A stretch of 64,000 bases of DNA from Lutibacter sp. GTDB taxonomy: Bacteria; Bacteroidota; Bacteroidia; Flavobacteriales; Flavobacteriaceae. Below the pieces are notes generated by a model. It saw only the letters and a list, made by a program, of their open reading frames with translations, was not told the DNA's origin and searched no databases. The stretch is from NCBI GenBank assembly GCA_030683995.1, contig JAUXPH010000015.1, forward strand, positions 186,001 through 250,000, read 5' to 3'. Of the stretch, positions 1 through 10,999 are shown piece after piece (position 1 is the stretch's first letter; the number at the start of each line of letters is the position of its first letter). The translations under genes and the position numbers were made by a program.

Positions 1-298
1 TGAAATCGTTGCTTAAATCGATAATTTTCGTGTATTTGGAAAATTGATGCTGTTCCAAAAACTTTTTTGAATTTCCGTGACCCAAACACAAAAAGAGCAC
101 ATCAACAGTCGGATTTATTTTATCAGTGAATTTCAAATCAATTTGACCCAACAAATCCTGATGAACCGCATAAACAGCATTGCCGGCATTTGAAGTGCTG
201 TACACAAAATCCAATGCAACTTTTGAATGGTTCACCAGCAACCTAATCAATTCGCCTGCGGTATAACCTGCGCCGCCAACAATACCTGCTTTAATCAT
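1..298 (-). CDS. argC: N-acetyl-gamma-glutamyl-phosphate reductase, N-terminal part (runs off window)
   Basis: Reverse-strand translation MIKAGIVGGAGYTAGELIRLLVNHSKVALDFVYSTSNAGNAVYAVHQDLLGQIDLKF...; GGAGYTAGELIRLL motif; start overlaps argG stop (ATGA). Confidence 0.9.
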   Translation of the reverse strand, partial: MIKAGIVGGAGYTAGELIRLLVNHSKVALDFVYSTSNAGNAVYAVHQDLLGQIDLKFTDKINPTVDVLFLCLGHGNSKKFLEQHQFSKYTKIIDLSNDF

Positions 299-1482
299 AA
301 TTCTGAATTTACGCTGTGATAAATTTTTGTGGCGTTGCCCACTATTTTAATAAAACCTTTTGCTTCATCGGCGGTCCAGTCTTTATTGGTTTCTCCATAC
401 ACCCCAAATTTCGATTTCATTAAATCGTGTTTGGACTCAATGCCATTGATACTGAAATGATAAGGTTTTAAAGTTACAAAAACTTCGCCGGATACAGTTT
501 GTTGCGAATCGGTTAAAAAAGCTTCAATATTTCGCATTACCGGATCAAAATACTGGCCTTCGTGCAACAACATTCCGTACCAATTTCCCAATTGTTCCTT
601 CCAATATTGCTGCCATTTGGACAAAACATGTTTTTCCAACGTATGGTGCGCTTTTATGGTAATTAAAGCAGCGGCGGCTTCAAAACCAACCCTTCCTTTG
701 ATTCCGATAATGGTATCGCCCACGTGGATGTCTCTTCCGATGGCATATTTTGAAGCGATTTCCTCTAATTTTAGAATATTATTTACGGGTGTATCAAATT
801 CATTGTTAAAACCAACAAATTCCCCTTTTTCAAAATGAAGCGTCACTTCAACCGGTTCCGTTTTTTCCAATTGGCTCGGATAAGCGCTTTCAGGCAAAGA
901 TTTATCGGAAGTCAGCGTTTCCACGCCGCCAACACTGGTTCCCCAAATTCCTTTATTGATGGAGTATTTTGCCTTTTCCCAAGAATATTCCACACCTTGT
1001 TGTTTCAGGAATTCAATTTCTTCCTGACGAGACAGTTTTAAATCCCTAATTGGGGTAATAATTTCAATTTCCGGCGCCAAAATTTGAAAAATCATGTCAA
1101 ATCGCACCTGGTCATTTCCTGCTCCCGTGCTTCCATGTGCCACATATTTTGCTCCAATTTGCTTGGCATACTCAACCACTTCAATGGCCTGAAAAACCCT
1201 TTCGGCACTTACGGAAAGCGGATAGGTGTTGTTTTTTAAGATATTTCCAAAAACCATATATTTGATGGCTTTTTCATAAAATTCTTCCAGAATATTTTTA
1301 TTGGTATGGGAAAAAACCCCCAATTCATACGCTCTTTTTTCTACGGATTCCAATTCATTTTCTGAAAATCCGCCCGTATTCACCAATACGCTGTGTACTT
1401 CTAAATGCAATTCGTTTTTTAAATATTTTACGCAAAACGAAGTGTCTAAACCTCCGCTGTATGCCAACACTACTTTTTCCAT
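295..1482 (-). CDS. argG: argininosuccinate synthase
   Basis: MEKVVLAYSGGLDTSFCVKYL N-terminus, AHGSTGAGNDQVRFD motif, full length 395 aa. Confidence 0.97.
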   Translation of the reverse strand: MEKVVLAYSGGLDTSFCVKYLKNELHLEVHSVLVNTGGFSENELESVEKRAYELGVFSHTNKNILEEFYEKAIKYMVFGNILKNNTYPLSVSAERVFQAIEVVEYAKQIGAKYVAHGSTGAGNDQVRFDMIFQILAPEIEIITPIRDLKLSRQEEIEFLKQQGVEYSWEKAKYSINKGIWGTSVGGVETLTSDKSLPESAYPSQLEKTEPVEVTLHFEKGEFVGFNNEFDTPVNNILKLEEIASKYAIGRDIHVGDTIIGIKGRVGFEAAAALITIKAHHTLEKHVLSKWQQYWKEQLGNWYGMLLHEGQYFDPVMRNIEAFLTDSQQTVSGEVFVTLKPYHFSINGIESKHDLMKSKFGVYGETNKDWTADEAKGFIKIVGNATKIYHSVNSEL

Positions 1483-1637
1483 GATTTTATATTTTTTTTA
1501 TTAATCCTATCCCCAACCCTTTCCTAAGGAAAGGGAGTTTGATTTGGAATTAGAAAGATGTTTAAAACAAATAACTTTTAACCTGCCTGCCGGCAGGCAG
1601 GCTTTTAACTTTTAACTTATAACTTTCAAACTACGCA

Positions 1638-2324
1638 CTAATCTTTTTTTTTTAGAAACAATGCTTGTTTAATTTTTTTCAATCGTGACAATACTTTTGA
1701 ATCATACTTATGCTGTTTGATGTTTTTTTCATGATTTGGATCGTACAACATTCCGGTGCACAAACACATTTTTCGATTGGTTCTTGTTAGAATATCGTAA
1801 TTCTTGCAAGTTCTGCAGCCATCCCAAAAAGCTTCATCTGTTGTTAACTCTGAAAATGTAACCGGCTGATAACCCAATTCGTAATTAATTTTCATAACCG
1901 CCAGTCCGGTAGTGATTCCAAAAATTTTAGCATTTGGATACAGTTCTTTTGAATGTTCTAAAATCCGCTTCTTAATTTCTTTTGCCAAGCCCTGATTTCT
2001 GAAATCAGGATGCACAATGAGTCCGGAATTCACCACAAATTCTTTATTGTCCCAAACCTCAATATAGCAAAAACCTGCAAATTCATCATTATGACTTGCA
2101 ATTACGGCGTGGCCTGTACTTATTTTTTTGATGATATATTCCGGAGTTCTTTCAGCAATACCGGTACCTCGAACCTTTGCTGATTCTTTTATGGTTTCAC
2201 AAATTAATTCGGCATATTTAATATGCGATTCATTAGCAATGACAATTTTCATTGGCTTAATTGTTAAATTTAGGATTGAAATTTTCTGTTTTTCTAAAGG
2301 GGAAAACGAACGCATCATTTTCAA
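1638..2324 (-). CDS. GNAT family N-acetyltransferase linked to the arginine cluster (true start probably the internal Met at 2249, MKIVIANESH)
   Basis: GNAT-like fold signature (HPDFRNQGLAKEIKKRIL), position upstream of argG on the same strand. Confidence 0.8.
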   Translation of the reverse strand: MKMMRSFSPLEKQKISILNLTIKPMKIVIANESHIKYAELICETIKESAKVRGTGIAERTPEYIIKKISTGHAVIASHNDEFAGFCYIEVWDNKEFVVNSGLIVHPDFRNQGLAKEIKKRILEHSKELYPNAKIFGITTGLAVMKINYELGYQPVTFSELTTDEAFWDGCRTCKNYDILTRTNRKMCLCTGMLYDPNHEKNIKQHKYDSKVLSRLKKIKQALFLKKKD

Positions 2325-2483
2325 AAAGTCTAAGCCCTCAAGGGGCGACTACGGGAAATAACACGAACAGGCATGCTGTCTGAGATTGATAAAATCAGAT
2401 TTAAAAATGTTGTGATGTTAAAAAAGTTTTGCAAAATGGTAATTGTATAATGAAAATTAATAACTGCTTTTTAATAGGTAGAA

Positions 2484-2558
2484 TTAGCGCGTACGGCGGC
2501 GTAAGCCGGAAAGGCGACTGGGTATTCTTGCAGTAATATTTGAATTGTATATTTTCAT
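2484..2558 (-). CDS. putative arginine-rich leader peptide MKIYNSNITARIPSRLSGLRRRTR*
   Basis: Codon-by-codon reading of the reverse strand; 6 Arg in 24 codons, clustered R-R-R-T-R at the end; lies upstream of the GNAT-argG-argC cluster. Confidence 0.5.
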   Translation of the reverse strand: MKIYNSNITARIPSRLSGLRRRTR

Positions 2559-3006
2559 CGGTGCGAAATTAAATAAAAAATGTAAGCAAAAAGAAACTTG
2601 TTATATAATTAACAAAAATTTAGAATGAACTGTTCATATTTAACAATTGGGCTTATTTGATTTTAATGTCAATCTAAAAAAATATAATTTTGCGCTATAG
2701 CACTCATCTTTTAACCGCAAAGCCAAAGTTTTAAACAAAGTTCACAAATGGCTAATATTTCTTTGTGCAACTTGGTGGCTCTCCGTGAAACTTAGTGTAA
2801 CTATAAGCTATGACACAGAGATTCACAAAGCAAAAAAAAAAGATTCACAGAGTTCAACGGTAAAAAAATTTAACTTATTCAATTTAACCGCAAGGGCCGC
2901 AAGGTTTTTTCGCTAGGAACGCAAAGCTGTAATAAAATTATTTGCATTTTGCGAATATAGCGCCCATTTTACGAGCATTGCGGTTAAACTGAGTATTTCA
3001 TATTCC

Positions 3007-4482
3007 TTAAATAATCTTGGTCATTGCAGTCATAGATTCCCTTAAATCGTACCCAACCAATTCAATTGCGTGGAACCTGATGGCTTCATTGATTTCTATC
3101 AATTCCTTGTTGTCAACCCCATTGTCTTTTCCTTCGCCATATTTTTTGCCGATCACGTCGGTATCAATTTTCTTCATAAAATCGGCCAATAAAGGTTTGC
3201 AGGCGTGGTCAAACAAATAACAACCGTATTCGGCGGTATCTGAAATAATTCTGTTCATTTCAAACAATTTTTTACGCGCGATGGTATTTGCAATTAAAGG
3301 CGTTTCGTGAAGCGATTCATAATAAGCCGACTCTTCTTTGATGCCGGATTCTGTCATCGTTTCAAAAGCCAATTCCACACCCGATTTCACAAATGCAACC
3401 ATTAAAACCGCATTGTCAAAAAACTCTTGCTCTGAAATTTTCATACTTCCGGCAGCTGTTTTTTCGAAGGCAGTTTCTCCTGTTGCCGCTCTCCAGCTCA
3501 ATAAATTTTTATCGTCATTCGCCCAGTCTTCCATCATGGTTTTAGAAAATTCGCCGCTCATAATATCATCCATATGTTTTTGGAACAGCGGACGCATAAT
3601 TTCTTTCAATTCCTCTGAAAGTTTGAATGCCTTAACTTTCGCCGGATTCGACAAGCGATCCATCATATTGGTGATTCCGCCGTATTTTAAAGCTTCTGTA
3701 ATCACTTCCCAGCCATACTGAATCAGTTTTGAAGCGTAACCCGGATCAATGCCTTTTTCTGTCATTTTATTAAAAGACAAAATAGAACCGGTTTGCAACA
3801 ATCCGCATAAAATGGTTTGTTCGCCCATTAAATCCGATTTTACCTCTGCCACAAATGAAGAATGCAACACCCCGGCTTTATGTCCGCCCGTAGCCGCACA
3901 ATACGCTTTTGCATAATCAAAACCATCGCCGTTTGGATCGTTTTCAGGATGAACCGCAATCAATGTCGGTACACCGAATCCGCGCTTGTATTCTTCGCGA
4001 ACTTCAGAGCCGGGCGATTTTGGAGCCACCATAATTACCGTAATGTCTTTTCTTATTTGCATCCCTTCTTCCACAATATTAAATCCGTGCGAATAAGAAA
4101 GAATCGCGCCTTTTTTCATTAAAGGCATAATGGCCGAAACCACGCTGGTATGCTGTTTGTCGGGTGTTAAGTTGATCACCAAATCGGCTGCAGGAATCAT
4201 TTCTTCATAAGTTCCCACTTTAAATTTGTTATCCGCCGTATTTTTATAGGATTGACGTTTTTCTTTGATTGCTTCCGGACGCAAAGTATATGAAACATCC
4301 AATCCGGAATCTCTCATATTTAATCCTTGGTTAAGCCCTTGCGCGCCACAACCCACGATTACTATTTTCTTGCCTTCCAGTTTTTTTACGCCGTCTTCAA
4401 ATTCTGAGGAATCCATAAATTCACAAATTCCCAATTGTTGTAATTGTAAACGTAAAGGAAGCGAGTTGAAATAATTTGCCAT
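3007..4482 (-). CDS. ilvC: ketol-acid reductoisomerase (long, class II type)
   Basis: 491 aa; [55 protein letters not shown] motifs. Confidence 0.97.
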   Translation of the reverse strand: MANYFNSLPLRLQLQQLGICEFMDSSEFEDGVKKLEGKKIVIVGCGAQGLNQGLNMRDSGLDVSYTLRPEAIKEKRQSYKNTADNKFKVGTYEEMIPAADLVINLTPDKQHTSVVSAIMPLMKKGAILSYSHGFNIVEEGMQIRKDITVIMVAPKSPGSEVREEYKRGFGVPTLIAVHPENDPNGDGFDYAKAYCAATGGHKAGVLHSSFVAEVKSDLMGEQTILCGLLQTGSILSFNKMTEKGIDPGYASKLIQYGWEVITEALKYGGITNMMDRLSNPAKVKAFKLSEELKEIMRPLFQKHMDDIMSGEFSKTMMEDWANDDKNLLSWRAATGETAFEKTAAGSMKISEQEFFDNAVLMVAFVKSGVELAFETMTESGIKEESAYYESLHETPLIANTIARKKLFEMNRIISDTAEYGCYLFDHACKPLLADFMKKIDTDVIGKKYGEGKDNGVDNKELIEINEAIRFHAIELVGYDLRESMTAMTKII

Positions 4483-4570
4483 TTTTAATATGTTATATGT
4501 TATTAGTTATATGTTAGATGTTAGGTGTTAAATGTTAGATGCTGAACTTTTAACATCTAACTTTTAACTT

Positions 4571-5092
4571 TTAACTTTTTTCTATCAAGACATCTGAAAT
4601 CGCCATTCTTGGCCTTGAGATCGCAATGCGTCCGGAGCGGACAAATTGCATCAGTCCGTAATGCTTTAATTTTTGATACATATTGTCGATATCTTCTTTT
4701 AATCCGGAAGCTTCAATCACAAAATAACGTTCGGTGATTGCAATGATATGGGCTCTTCTGAATTTTAATTTATTCTGAATATTTTCATCATATAAATGTT
4801 CCGACGAAATTTTAAACAAGGCCGTTTCGTGATAAATGATTTCCTCTTCGGTATGAAAAAAAGCGCCAATCACTTCTATTTGCTTTTCCAGTTGCAGCAC
4901 AACTTTACGAATCAACGTTTCAGTCACTAGCACCACAAAAGTAAATCGATGTACGTGCTCAATTTCCGATTCGGAAACGGTCATGCTTTCGATATTGATA
5001 TGTCGTTTTAAAAATATGGCCGACAACCGGTTCAATATTCCTATATTATTTTCGGTATAAACCGATACGGTATAATTCTTTTTTTCTTCCAT
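4571..5092 (-). CDS. ilvN: acetolactate synthase small subunit
   Basis: ACT-domain N-terminus YTVSVYTENNIGILNRLSAIFLKRHINIESMTVSESE; adjacent to ilvB. Confidence 0.93.
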   Translation of the reverse strand: MEEKKNYTVSVYTENNIGILNRLSAIFLKRHINIESMTVSESEIEHVHRFTFVVLVTETLIRKVVLQLEKQIEVIGAFFHTEEEIIYHETALFKISSEHLYDENIQNKLKFRRAHIIAITERYFVIEASGLKEDIDNMYQKLKHYGLMQFVRSGRIAISRPRMAISDVLIEKS

Positions 5093-5094
5093 AA

Positions 5095-6828
5095 CTAAGT
5101 CAATCTTATATCTGAAACACTTGCTCCTGTCGGTATCATCGGAAACACATTGCTTTCCGGTTCAATCACCACTTCCAAAAAATAAGCTTCTTTTGAATCT
5201 GTCATTTTTTTGATGGCATCGGCCAAATCTTCACGTTTTGAAACCCTGTTCGCTTCTATGCTGTAACCTTCCGCAATTTTCACAAAATCGGGATTTGTCA
5301 TCACCGTTGAAGCATAGCGACGGTCGAAAAACAATTCCTGCCACTGCCTTACCATTCCCAAAAAGCTGTTATTTAACACCACAATTTTTACGGCTGCTTT
5401 TGTTTGAAGGATGGTTCCCAATTCCTGTATGGTCATCTGATAACCGCCGTCACCAATAATGGCGATCACTTCACGATCCGGCGCACCCATTTTTGCGCCG
5501 ATGGCTGCCGGCAAAGCAAATCCCATCGTTCCCAATCCGCCCGAAGTGATATTGCTTCTGGTTTTTGTGAATTTCGCATAACGCCATGCAATCATTTGGT
5601 GCTGGCCAACATCGGAAACGATTACCGCTTCGCCTTTGGTTTCTTTATTGATTCCTGCCAAAACCTCACTCATGGTCAAGCCTTCTTTGGTCGGATTTAA
5701 TTGATCATTAATCACAACTTCCTTCTCAATTTCATACAATTTATGAAATTCTTTCATCCATTCGCTATGATTTCCTTTCTTTACAAATTGCATAACTTCA
5801 ACCAAAGATTCTTTAACGGTTCCCAAAACAGCCACATCGGTTTTCACATTTTTATCCACTTCGGAAGGGTCAATTTCAAAATGAATAATTTTTGCCTGTT
5901 TGGCGTAGGTATTTAAATTTCCTGTAACACGGTCATCGAAACGCATTCCGATGGCGATCAACACATCACATTGGTTTGTCAATACATTTGGCCCATAATT
6001 TCCGTGCATTCCAACCATGCCCACATGCAAAGGATGGTCGGTTTCCAATGCCGACAAGCCCAAGCCTGTGCACGCCGACGGAATGCCTGTTTTTTCTATA
6101 AAGTTTTTAAATTCATTTTCAGCACTGCCAAGAATCACGCCTTGCCCAAAAACAATCAATGGTTTTTTGGCGGCATTGATTAACACGGCGGCTTCTTTCA
6201 CTTTTTCGATGTTCAATGTCGGAATTGCCTTGTAACTTCTGACTTTTACGCATTTGTTATACGAAAAGTCGAGTTCGCCAAATTGGGCATCTTTGGTAAT
6301 ATCAATCAATACCGGACCTGGGCGTCCCGATTTTGCGATGTAAAATGCTTTCGCAAAAACCGCGGGAATTTCACTGGCCTTGGTGATTTGATAATTCCAT
6401 TTTGTCACCGGTGTAGAAATCCCGATGATGTCCGTTTCCTGAAAAGCATCTGAACCCAACAAATGAGAACCAACCTGACCGGTGATGCAAATCAAAGGCG
6501 TTGAATCAATTTGCGCATCGGCTATTCCGGTCACTAAATTGGTGGCACCGGGACCGGAAGTTGCAAAAACAACCCCAACTTTACCCGTTACGCGGGCAAA
6601 ACCTTGTGCCGAATGAATGGCGCCTTGTTCGTGGCGCGACAATACGTGGTGAAATTGCTCACGGTATTTGTACAATTCATCATAAACCGGCATAATGGCA
6701 CCGCCTGGATAGCCGTAAGCCAAGGTTGATCCTTCTTCCAGCAAACATCTGATGACTGCTTCAGCCCCCGACATCTTTACCGATTTTACCGTATTTATTT
6801 CCTGAACTTCCTTTTTTAATGTCTCCAT
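5095..6828 (-). CDS. ilvB: acetolactate synthase large subunit
   Basis: YGYPGGAIMPVYDELY, ThDP motif GDGGYQMTIQELGTILQTKAAVKIVVLNN. Confidence 0.97.
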   Translation of the reverse strand: METLKKEVQEINTVKSVKMSGAEAVIRCLLEEGSTLAYGYPGGAIMPVYDELYKYREQFHHVLSRHEQGAIHSAQGFARVTGKVGVVFATSGPGATNLVTGIADAQIDSTPLICITGQVGSHLLGSDAFQETDIIGISTPVTKWNYQITKASEIPAVFAKAFYIAKSGRPGPVLIDITKDAQFGELDFSYNKCVKVRSYKAIPTLNIEKVKEAAVLINAAKKPLIVFGQGVILGSAENEFKNFIEKTGIPSACTGLGLSALETDHPLHVGMVGMHGNYGPNVLTNQCDVLIAIGMRFDDRVTGNLNTYAKQAKIIHFEIDPSEVDKNVKTDVAVLGTVKESLVEVMQFVKKGNHSEWMKEFHKLYEIEKEVVINDQLNPTKEGLTMSEVLAGINKETKGEAVIVSDVGQHQMIAWRYAKFTKTRSNITSGGLGTMGFALPAAIGAKMGAPDREVIAIIGDGGYQMTIQELGTILQTKAAVKIVVLNNSFLGMVRQWQELFFDRRYASTVMTNPDFVKIAEGYSIEANRVSKREDLADAIKKMTDSKEAYFLEVVIEPESNVFPMIPTGASVSDIRLT

Positions 6829-6832
6829 CGCT

Positions 6833-8515
6833 TTAAAATTTATCCGTTACACAGCCTTCCGAAGCCGTTGAAACGATTTTTGCATATTTGTACAATATTC
6901 CTTTTTTGTGTTTTGGCTCTGGCGCTGTCCATGCTGCTTTTCTCAAAGCCAGCTCCTCCTGAGATAATTTTACATTGATGGTTTTATTTTTGGCATCAAT
7001 CACAATGATATCGCCATCTTTCACCAATGCAATTGTTCCGCCAGACTGTGCTTCAGGCGTAATGTGCCCAACCACAAATCCGTGCGTTCCGCCCGAAAAA
7101 CGTCCGTCTGTCACCAAAGCGACCGATTTTCCCAAACCAGCACCCATAATCATGGAAGTTGGCTTTAACATTTCCGGCATTCCGGGACCGCCTCGTGGGC
7201 CGACATAACGAATCACCACCACATCGCCTTTTGATACTTTTCCTGCGCCAATGCCATTGTTTGCATTTTGTTCGCCATCAAAAACTACCGCTTTCCCTTC
7301 AAATAAATCTCCTTCATTTCCGCTTATTTTAGCCACAGATCCTTCCGTGGCCAGGTTTCCATATAAAATTTGAATGTTCCCCGACGATTTCAAGGCTTTT
7401 TCAGTGGTGTGAATGACGTGCTGGTCATTTTCAAAACTCAATGCTTTAACATTGGCCAAATTTTCAGCAATCGTTTTTCCGGTAATGGTCATACAATCTC
7501 CGTGTAACAATCCTTTTCCCAGCAAATATTTCATCACGGCAGGCGTTCCGCCAACTCCGTGCACATCTTCCATCAAATATTCACCGCTTGGTTTTAAATC
7601 GGCAATTACCGGCGTTCTGTCGCTTACCCGTTGAAAATCTTCCAAGGTAAAATCGATATCCGCCGCGTGTGCAATCGCCAAATAATGAAGCACCGCATTG
7701 GTTGATCCGCCCAAGGCATTCACCAAAGCCACCGCATTTTCCAACGATTTTTTGGTAATGATGTCCAATGGTTTTAAATCGAGTTCCAATAAATTTTTAA
7801 TGGCGGCAGCGATTCTTTCCGTTTCTGATTCTTTTTCCTCGTTTACTGCAGGAATGGAGGAATTGTAAGGCAAAGCAAAACCCAAGGCTTCTATGGAAGA
7901 AGACATGGTGTTTGCTGTATACATGCCGCCGCAAGCTCCTGCGCCCGGAATGGCATTTTTTATAATTTCCCTAAATTCTTCTTCTGAAATGACTCCGGCA
8001 ATTTTTTGTCCGAGTGCTTCAAAAGCCGAAACGATATTTAATTTTTTTCCTTTGTATCTTCCCGAAGCTATAGTTCCGCCGTACACCATTAACGATGGCC
8101 GGTTTAACCGCAACATCGCCATAATGGCACCGGGCATATTTTTATCGCAACCAACAACGGTCACCAAAGCATCGTAACTTTGGGCATTCATCACCACTTC
8201 AATGGAATCGGCAATAATATCGCGCGAAGGCAAGGAATAATTCATTCCCGATGTTCCCATAGAAATCCCATCGCTAACGCCGATGGTGTTAAATACGAGT
8301 CCGACCTGGTTTTTTTTATTGACTTCCTCCTTAATTTTATAGGCCAGATTGTTCAGGTGCATATTGCACGGATTTCCGTCGAAACCAGTGCTTGCAATGC
8401 CTACCTGAGGTTTTTTCATGTCTTCATCCGTCAAACCAACGCCGTATAACATAGCTTGGGCAGCAGGCTGCGTTTCATCTTGTGTGACTCTTTTGCTGTA
8501 TTTATTTAGTTGCAT
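6833..8515 (-). CDS. ilvD: dihydroxy-acid dehydratase
   Basis: 560 aa; [40 protein letters not shown] motifs. Confidence 0.97.
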   Translation of the reverse strand: MQLNKYSKRVTQDETQPAAQAMLYGVGLTDEDMKKPQVGIASTGFDGNPCNMHLNNLAYKIKEEVNKKNQVGLVFNTIGVSDGISMGTSGMNYSLPSRDIIADSIEVVMNAQSYDALVTVVGCDKNMPGAIMAMLRLNRPSLMVYGGTIASGRYKGKKLNIVSAFEALGQKIAGVISEEEFREIIKNAIPGAGACGGMYTANTMSSSIEALGFALPYNSSIPAVNEEKESETERIAAAIKNLLELDLKPLDIITKKSLENAVALVNALGGSTNAVLHYLAIAHAADIDFTLEDFQRVSDRTPVIADLKPSGEYLMEDVHGVGGTPAVMKYLLGKGLLHGDCMTITGKTIAENLANVKALSFENDQHVIHTTEKALKSSGNIQILYGNLATEGSVAKISGNEGDLFEGKAVVFDGEQNANNGIGAGKVSKGDVVVIRYVGPRGGPGMPEMLKPTSMIMGAGLGKSVALVTDGRFSGGTHGFVVGHITPEAQSGGTIALVKDGDIIVIDAKNKTINVKLSQEELALRKAAWTAPEPKHKKGILYKYAKIVSTASEGCVTDKF

Positions 8516-8722
8516 TTATATTTGTAATTTTTTACTTCTGTTAAATTTTATTGATAAAACCTTGGTTTTAATCGCCGTTTAAAATAAACGGCAAATTTAA
8601 ACCTGTCATTTATTATGCGCCTTTGGCATTTGTTTATTTTACAGTATCCACTTGCTGTTAATTATCGTTATATTTCTGTTTTTCATTTAGTTAACCCTAT
8701 TTTTTTTACAATGATTATACCA

Positions 8723-8760
8723 TAAAAAAAACCTTCCCAATGTTGATTAGGAAGGTTTTT
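8723..8760 (-). terminator. intrinsic terminator/attenuator between BCAA leader ORF and ilvD
   Basis: Reverse strand AAAAACCTTCC-taatcaacattg-GGAAGGTTTTTTTT: stem followed by U-tract. Confidence 0.75.
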
Positions 8761-8791
8761 AAAGTTTTTTTACTCAAACTAAATCATCATC

Positions 8792-8857
8792 CTAACCTCC
8801 TTGTGAAATAATCACAGAGACACGAATAGCGACGATATTTAGAATTACTTGGTTCAT
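8792..8857 (-). CDS. putative branched-chain amino-acid leader peptide MNQVILNIVAIRVSVIISQGG*
   Basis: Reverse-strand codons read directly; 10 of 21 residues are Ile/Leu/Val; located just upstream of a terminator hairpin and the ilvDBNC operon. Confidence 0.7.
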   Translation of the reverse strand: MNQVILNIVAIRVSVIISQGG

Positions 8858-9303
8858 TGGAGGCAAATATGGGAAATAATTATTAAAAATCAGGCATAAA
8901 ATGTTCGATTTTTTTGGTTCTTATGATAAAAACCAAGTAAAAAATCATAAAAATGAATTCAATTGAAATTTGTTTTAACCGCAAGGAACGCAAAGAAAAA
9001 TACACAAGGAGCGCAAAGAAAATTTTGGATTTACGATTGATGATTGACGAATTTTACCTTGTCGATATTTTTAATTTTAAAACAAATCGTAAATCCGTCA
9101 TCCTGAGCGGAGCCGAAGGACGTAAATCAATTCGCGTTAGGGAGTGTAGTGAAAATCCTTTTTAATGGTTTTTACCGTTAAAAAGATTGTAACGGAAAGC
9201 CCGACCTGCCTGCCGGCAGGCGGGTAACGCCCACCAAAAAGTCGGGCAGGCCCAAAACTTCTAAATATAAATTGTTGTAGTTATTGGCCTTAAACCAATT
9301 TTT

Positions 9304-10857
9304 TTATTTCACCAGTTTTCCGGCTTTTTGGCGAATGATTTCTTCAATGGAAACATGCTTAATTTTGCTTTCCAGCCACGACAGGATGTCCAGATATAAA
9401 AAAGCGCGTTTTTCATAAGGGTGATCTTCGAATTTTAGCAATTCACCGTGTAAATTGACAAATGCCTTGTGCAATTCCTGCGGATAAATGTTTTTTAGGT
9501 TTTTAAGGAACTGGATCATTTTGCGCTGTACCTGATGCAAGTCGTTCATTTTTATCAAAAACTGATAGGTGGAAACAATCAATTTTTCAATATTGTCATC
9601 CAAACCGGCATCATAATGCGCCACTAAATTTAACACCCGCGAAAAGCACAAAAGGTCTTCACGCATTTTAAGCTCTTTGTTGTCGATAATTTTTTCAAGG
9701 TAAAAAATGCATTCCTCATTTTTGCCGGCGCCAAAATACATACAGGCAATTTTATAGTAAAAAACCATAATATGATGCGCATCAATATTGCTTTCATATT
9801 TTGGGATTTCTTTCAATAAAGTAGACACAAAACCCAAGCCTTCGGTAAATTTTCCCTCGAGAAAATAATAATTCAATTTATTTTGGTTGAAGTATAAAAA
9901 CGCCAAAGTTTTGGTGTTTTCATTCAACGTAATATTTTCGTTTTTGATGTCGGATGTCAGATTTTTCAAGACATTGTTGTATTTTGTCTTGTGCTTGATC
10001 AAATAAAGGGATTCCAACAAATAATTGACGCCTTTTAAATAAAATACCGGATTCTGGATTTTCATTTCAGGGTTTTCCTCAAACAAATCGACCCATTTTT
10101 GGGAATATCGGTAACTCAGCACAAAATCCTGTAAAATAAAGCTGTGCCACAAATAGGCCTGATACAAAAACAGTTTTTCCCTGAAACCCAATTCAGAAAA
10201 TTTGTATTTCGGCAATTTCTTTTCAAAATAGGCCGTCACTCTTTTCAATCCTGCATCGTCTTTCACATAGCCTTCTTTCAAAAACAAACTGTACAATTGA
10301 AGTGAAAGATTCGACAATTTGCTGATGCGAACGTTTTTTAAACTCAATTCTTTTGCCTGAATCGCCAATTCATCGGCCCTGTTGCTCATGCTTCGGGTGA
10401 TGTATTGCGATTCGATCACTTTTTCAAACTCCACAATTTCATAGGCCAAATTGTTTTCGCCGGTGTTTAACGACAACTCTTTTGCCTTATCCAAAATTTT
10501 CAAACTCTGCTTGTACAAGCCTTTGTTGTATAAAATTGAAGCAAAATCGAATTGCTCCCGAATATGCGCCCGTACATTTTGATGCACCGGATTAAAGCGC
10601 AGACTCACCAAAATTTGTTTGTACAAATGCGCTTTTGTGTTCGATATTTGTTGCTTTTTGATGTTTGTTTTGCTTAAAATCAATTCATCATCATACTCCG
10701 TTACTTTGTCCAACAAATTAAACAAGGCCATAAAATTGGCCTCCGCATTTCCGCCCAATCGTCCCGCATACAGTTTAAATTGCCGCTTTTCCGATTTAGA
10801 AAGGGACTTCACCAACATAAAAAGCGCATCTTTTTGATCAATAGCCATTGTAACCAA
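9304..10857 (-). CDS. conserved helical-repeat (TPR-like) protein of unknown function
   Basis: 517 aa long ORF, alpha-helical repeat-like composition; no specific family recognised. Confidence 0.7.
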   Translation of the reverse strand: MVTMAIDQKDALFMLVKSLSKSEKRQFKLYAGRLGGNAEANFMALFNLLDKVTEYDDELILSKTNIKKQQISNTKAHLYKQILVSLRFNPVHQNVRAHIREQFDFASILYNKGLYKQSLKILDKAKELSLNTGENNLAYEIVEFEKVIESQYITRSMSNRADELAIQAKELSLKNVRISKLSNLSLQLYSLFLKEGYVKDDAGLKRVTAYFEKKLPKYKFSELGFREKLFLYQAYLWHSFILQDFVLSYRYSQKWVDLFEENPEMKIQNPVFYLKGVNYLLESLYLIKHKTKYNNVLKNLTSDIKNENITLNENTKTLAFLYFNQNKLNYYFLEGKFTEGLGFVSTLLKEIPKYESNIDAHHIMVFYYKIACMYFGAGKNEECIFYLEKIIDNKELKMREDLLCFSRVLNLVAHYDAGLDDNIEKLIVSTYQFLIKMNDLHQVQRKMIQFLKNLKNIYPQELHKAFVNLHGELLKFEDHPYEKRAFLYLDILSWLESKIKHVSIEEIIRQKAGKLVK

Positions 10858-10999
10858 ATTATTTTTATTGTATTGAACAGCAGTATTTTAACTATTCAGT
10901 TTTAGGGTTGAATATAGTAAACCATCCTATTTACAAAAGTATATAAAAAATCCATACCCCTATTTTTGACAATCTATAATGTGATAAAATAAATCGAAA

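Noticed and set aside
617-1504. Plus-strand ORFs inside argG (617-838, 835-1041, 1301-1504) and similar antisense ORFs across ilv, leu, galE, fabD, wzc and other genes
   Set aside because: Antisense to strongly recognised enzymes; no family features; expected by chance in this codon usage.
8953-9165. 70-aa plus-strand ORF (MNSIEICFNRKERKEKYTRSAKK...)
   Set aside because: Consists of 'aaccgcaaggaacgcaaag' and 'gtcatcctgagcggagccgaagga' type intergenic filler common in Bacteroidota.
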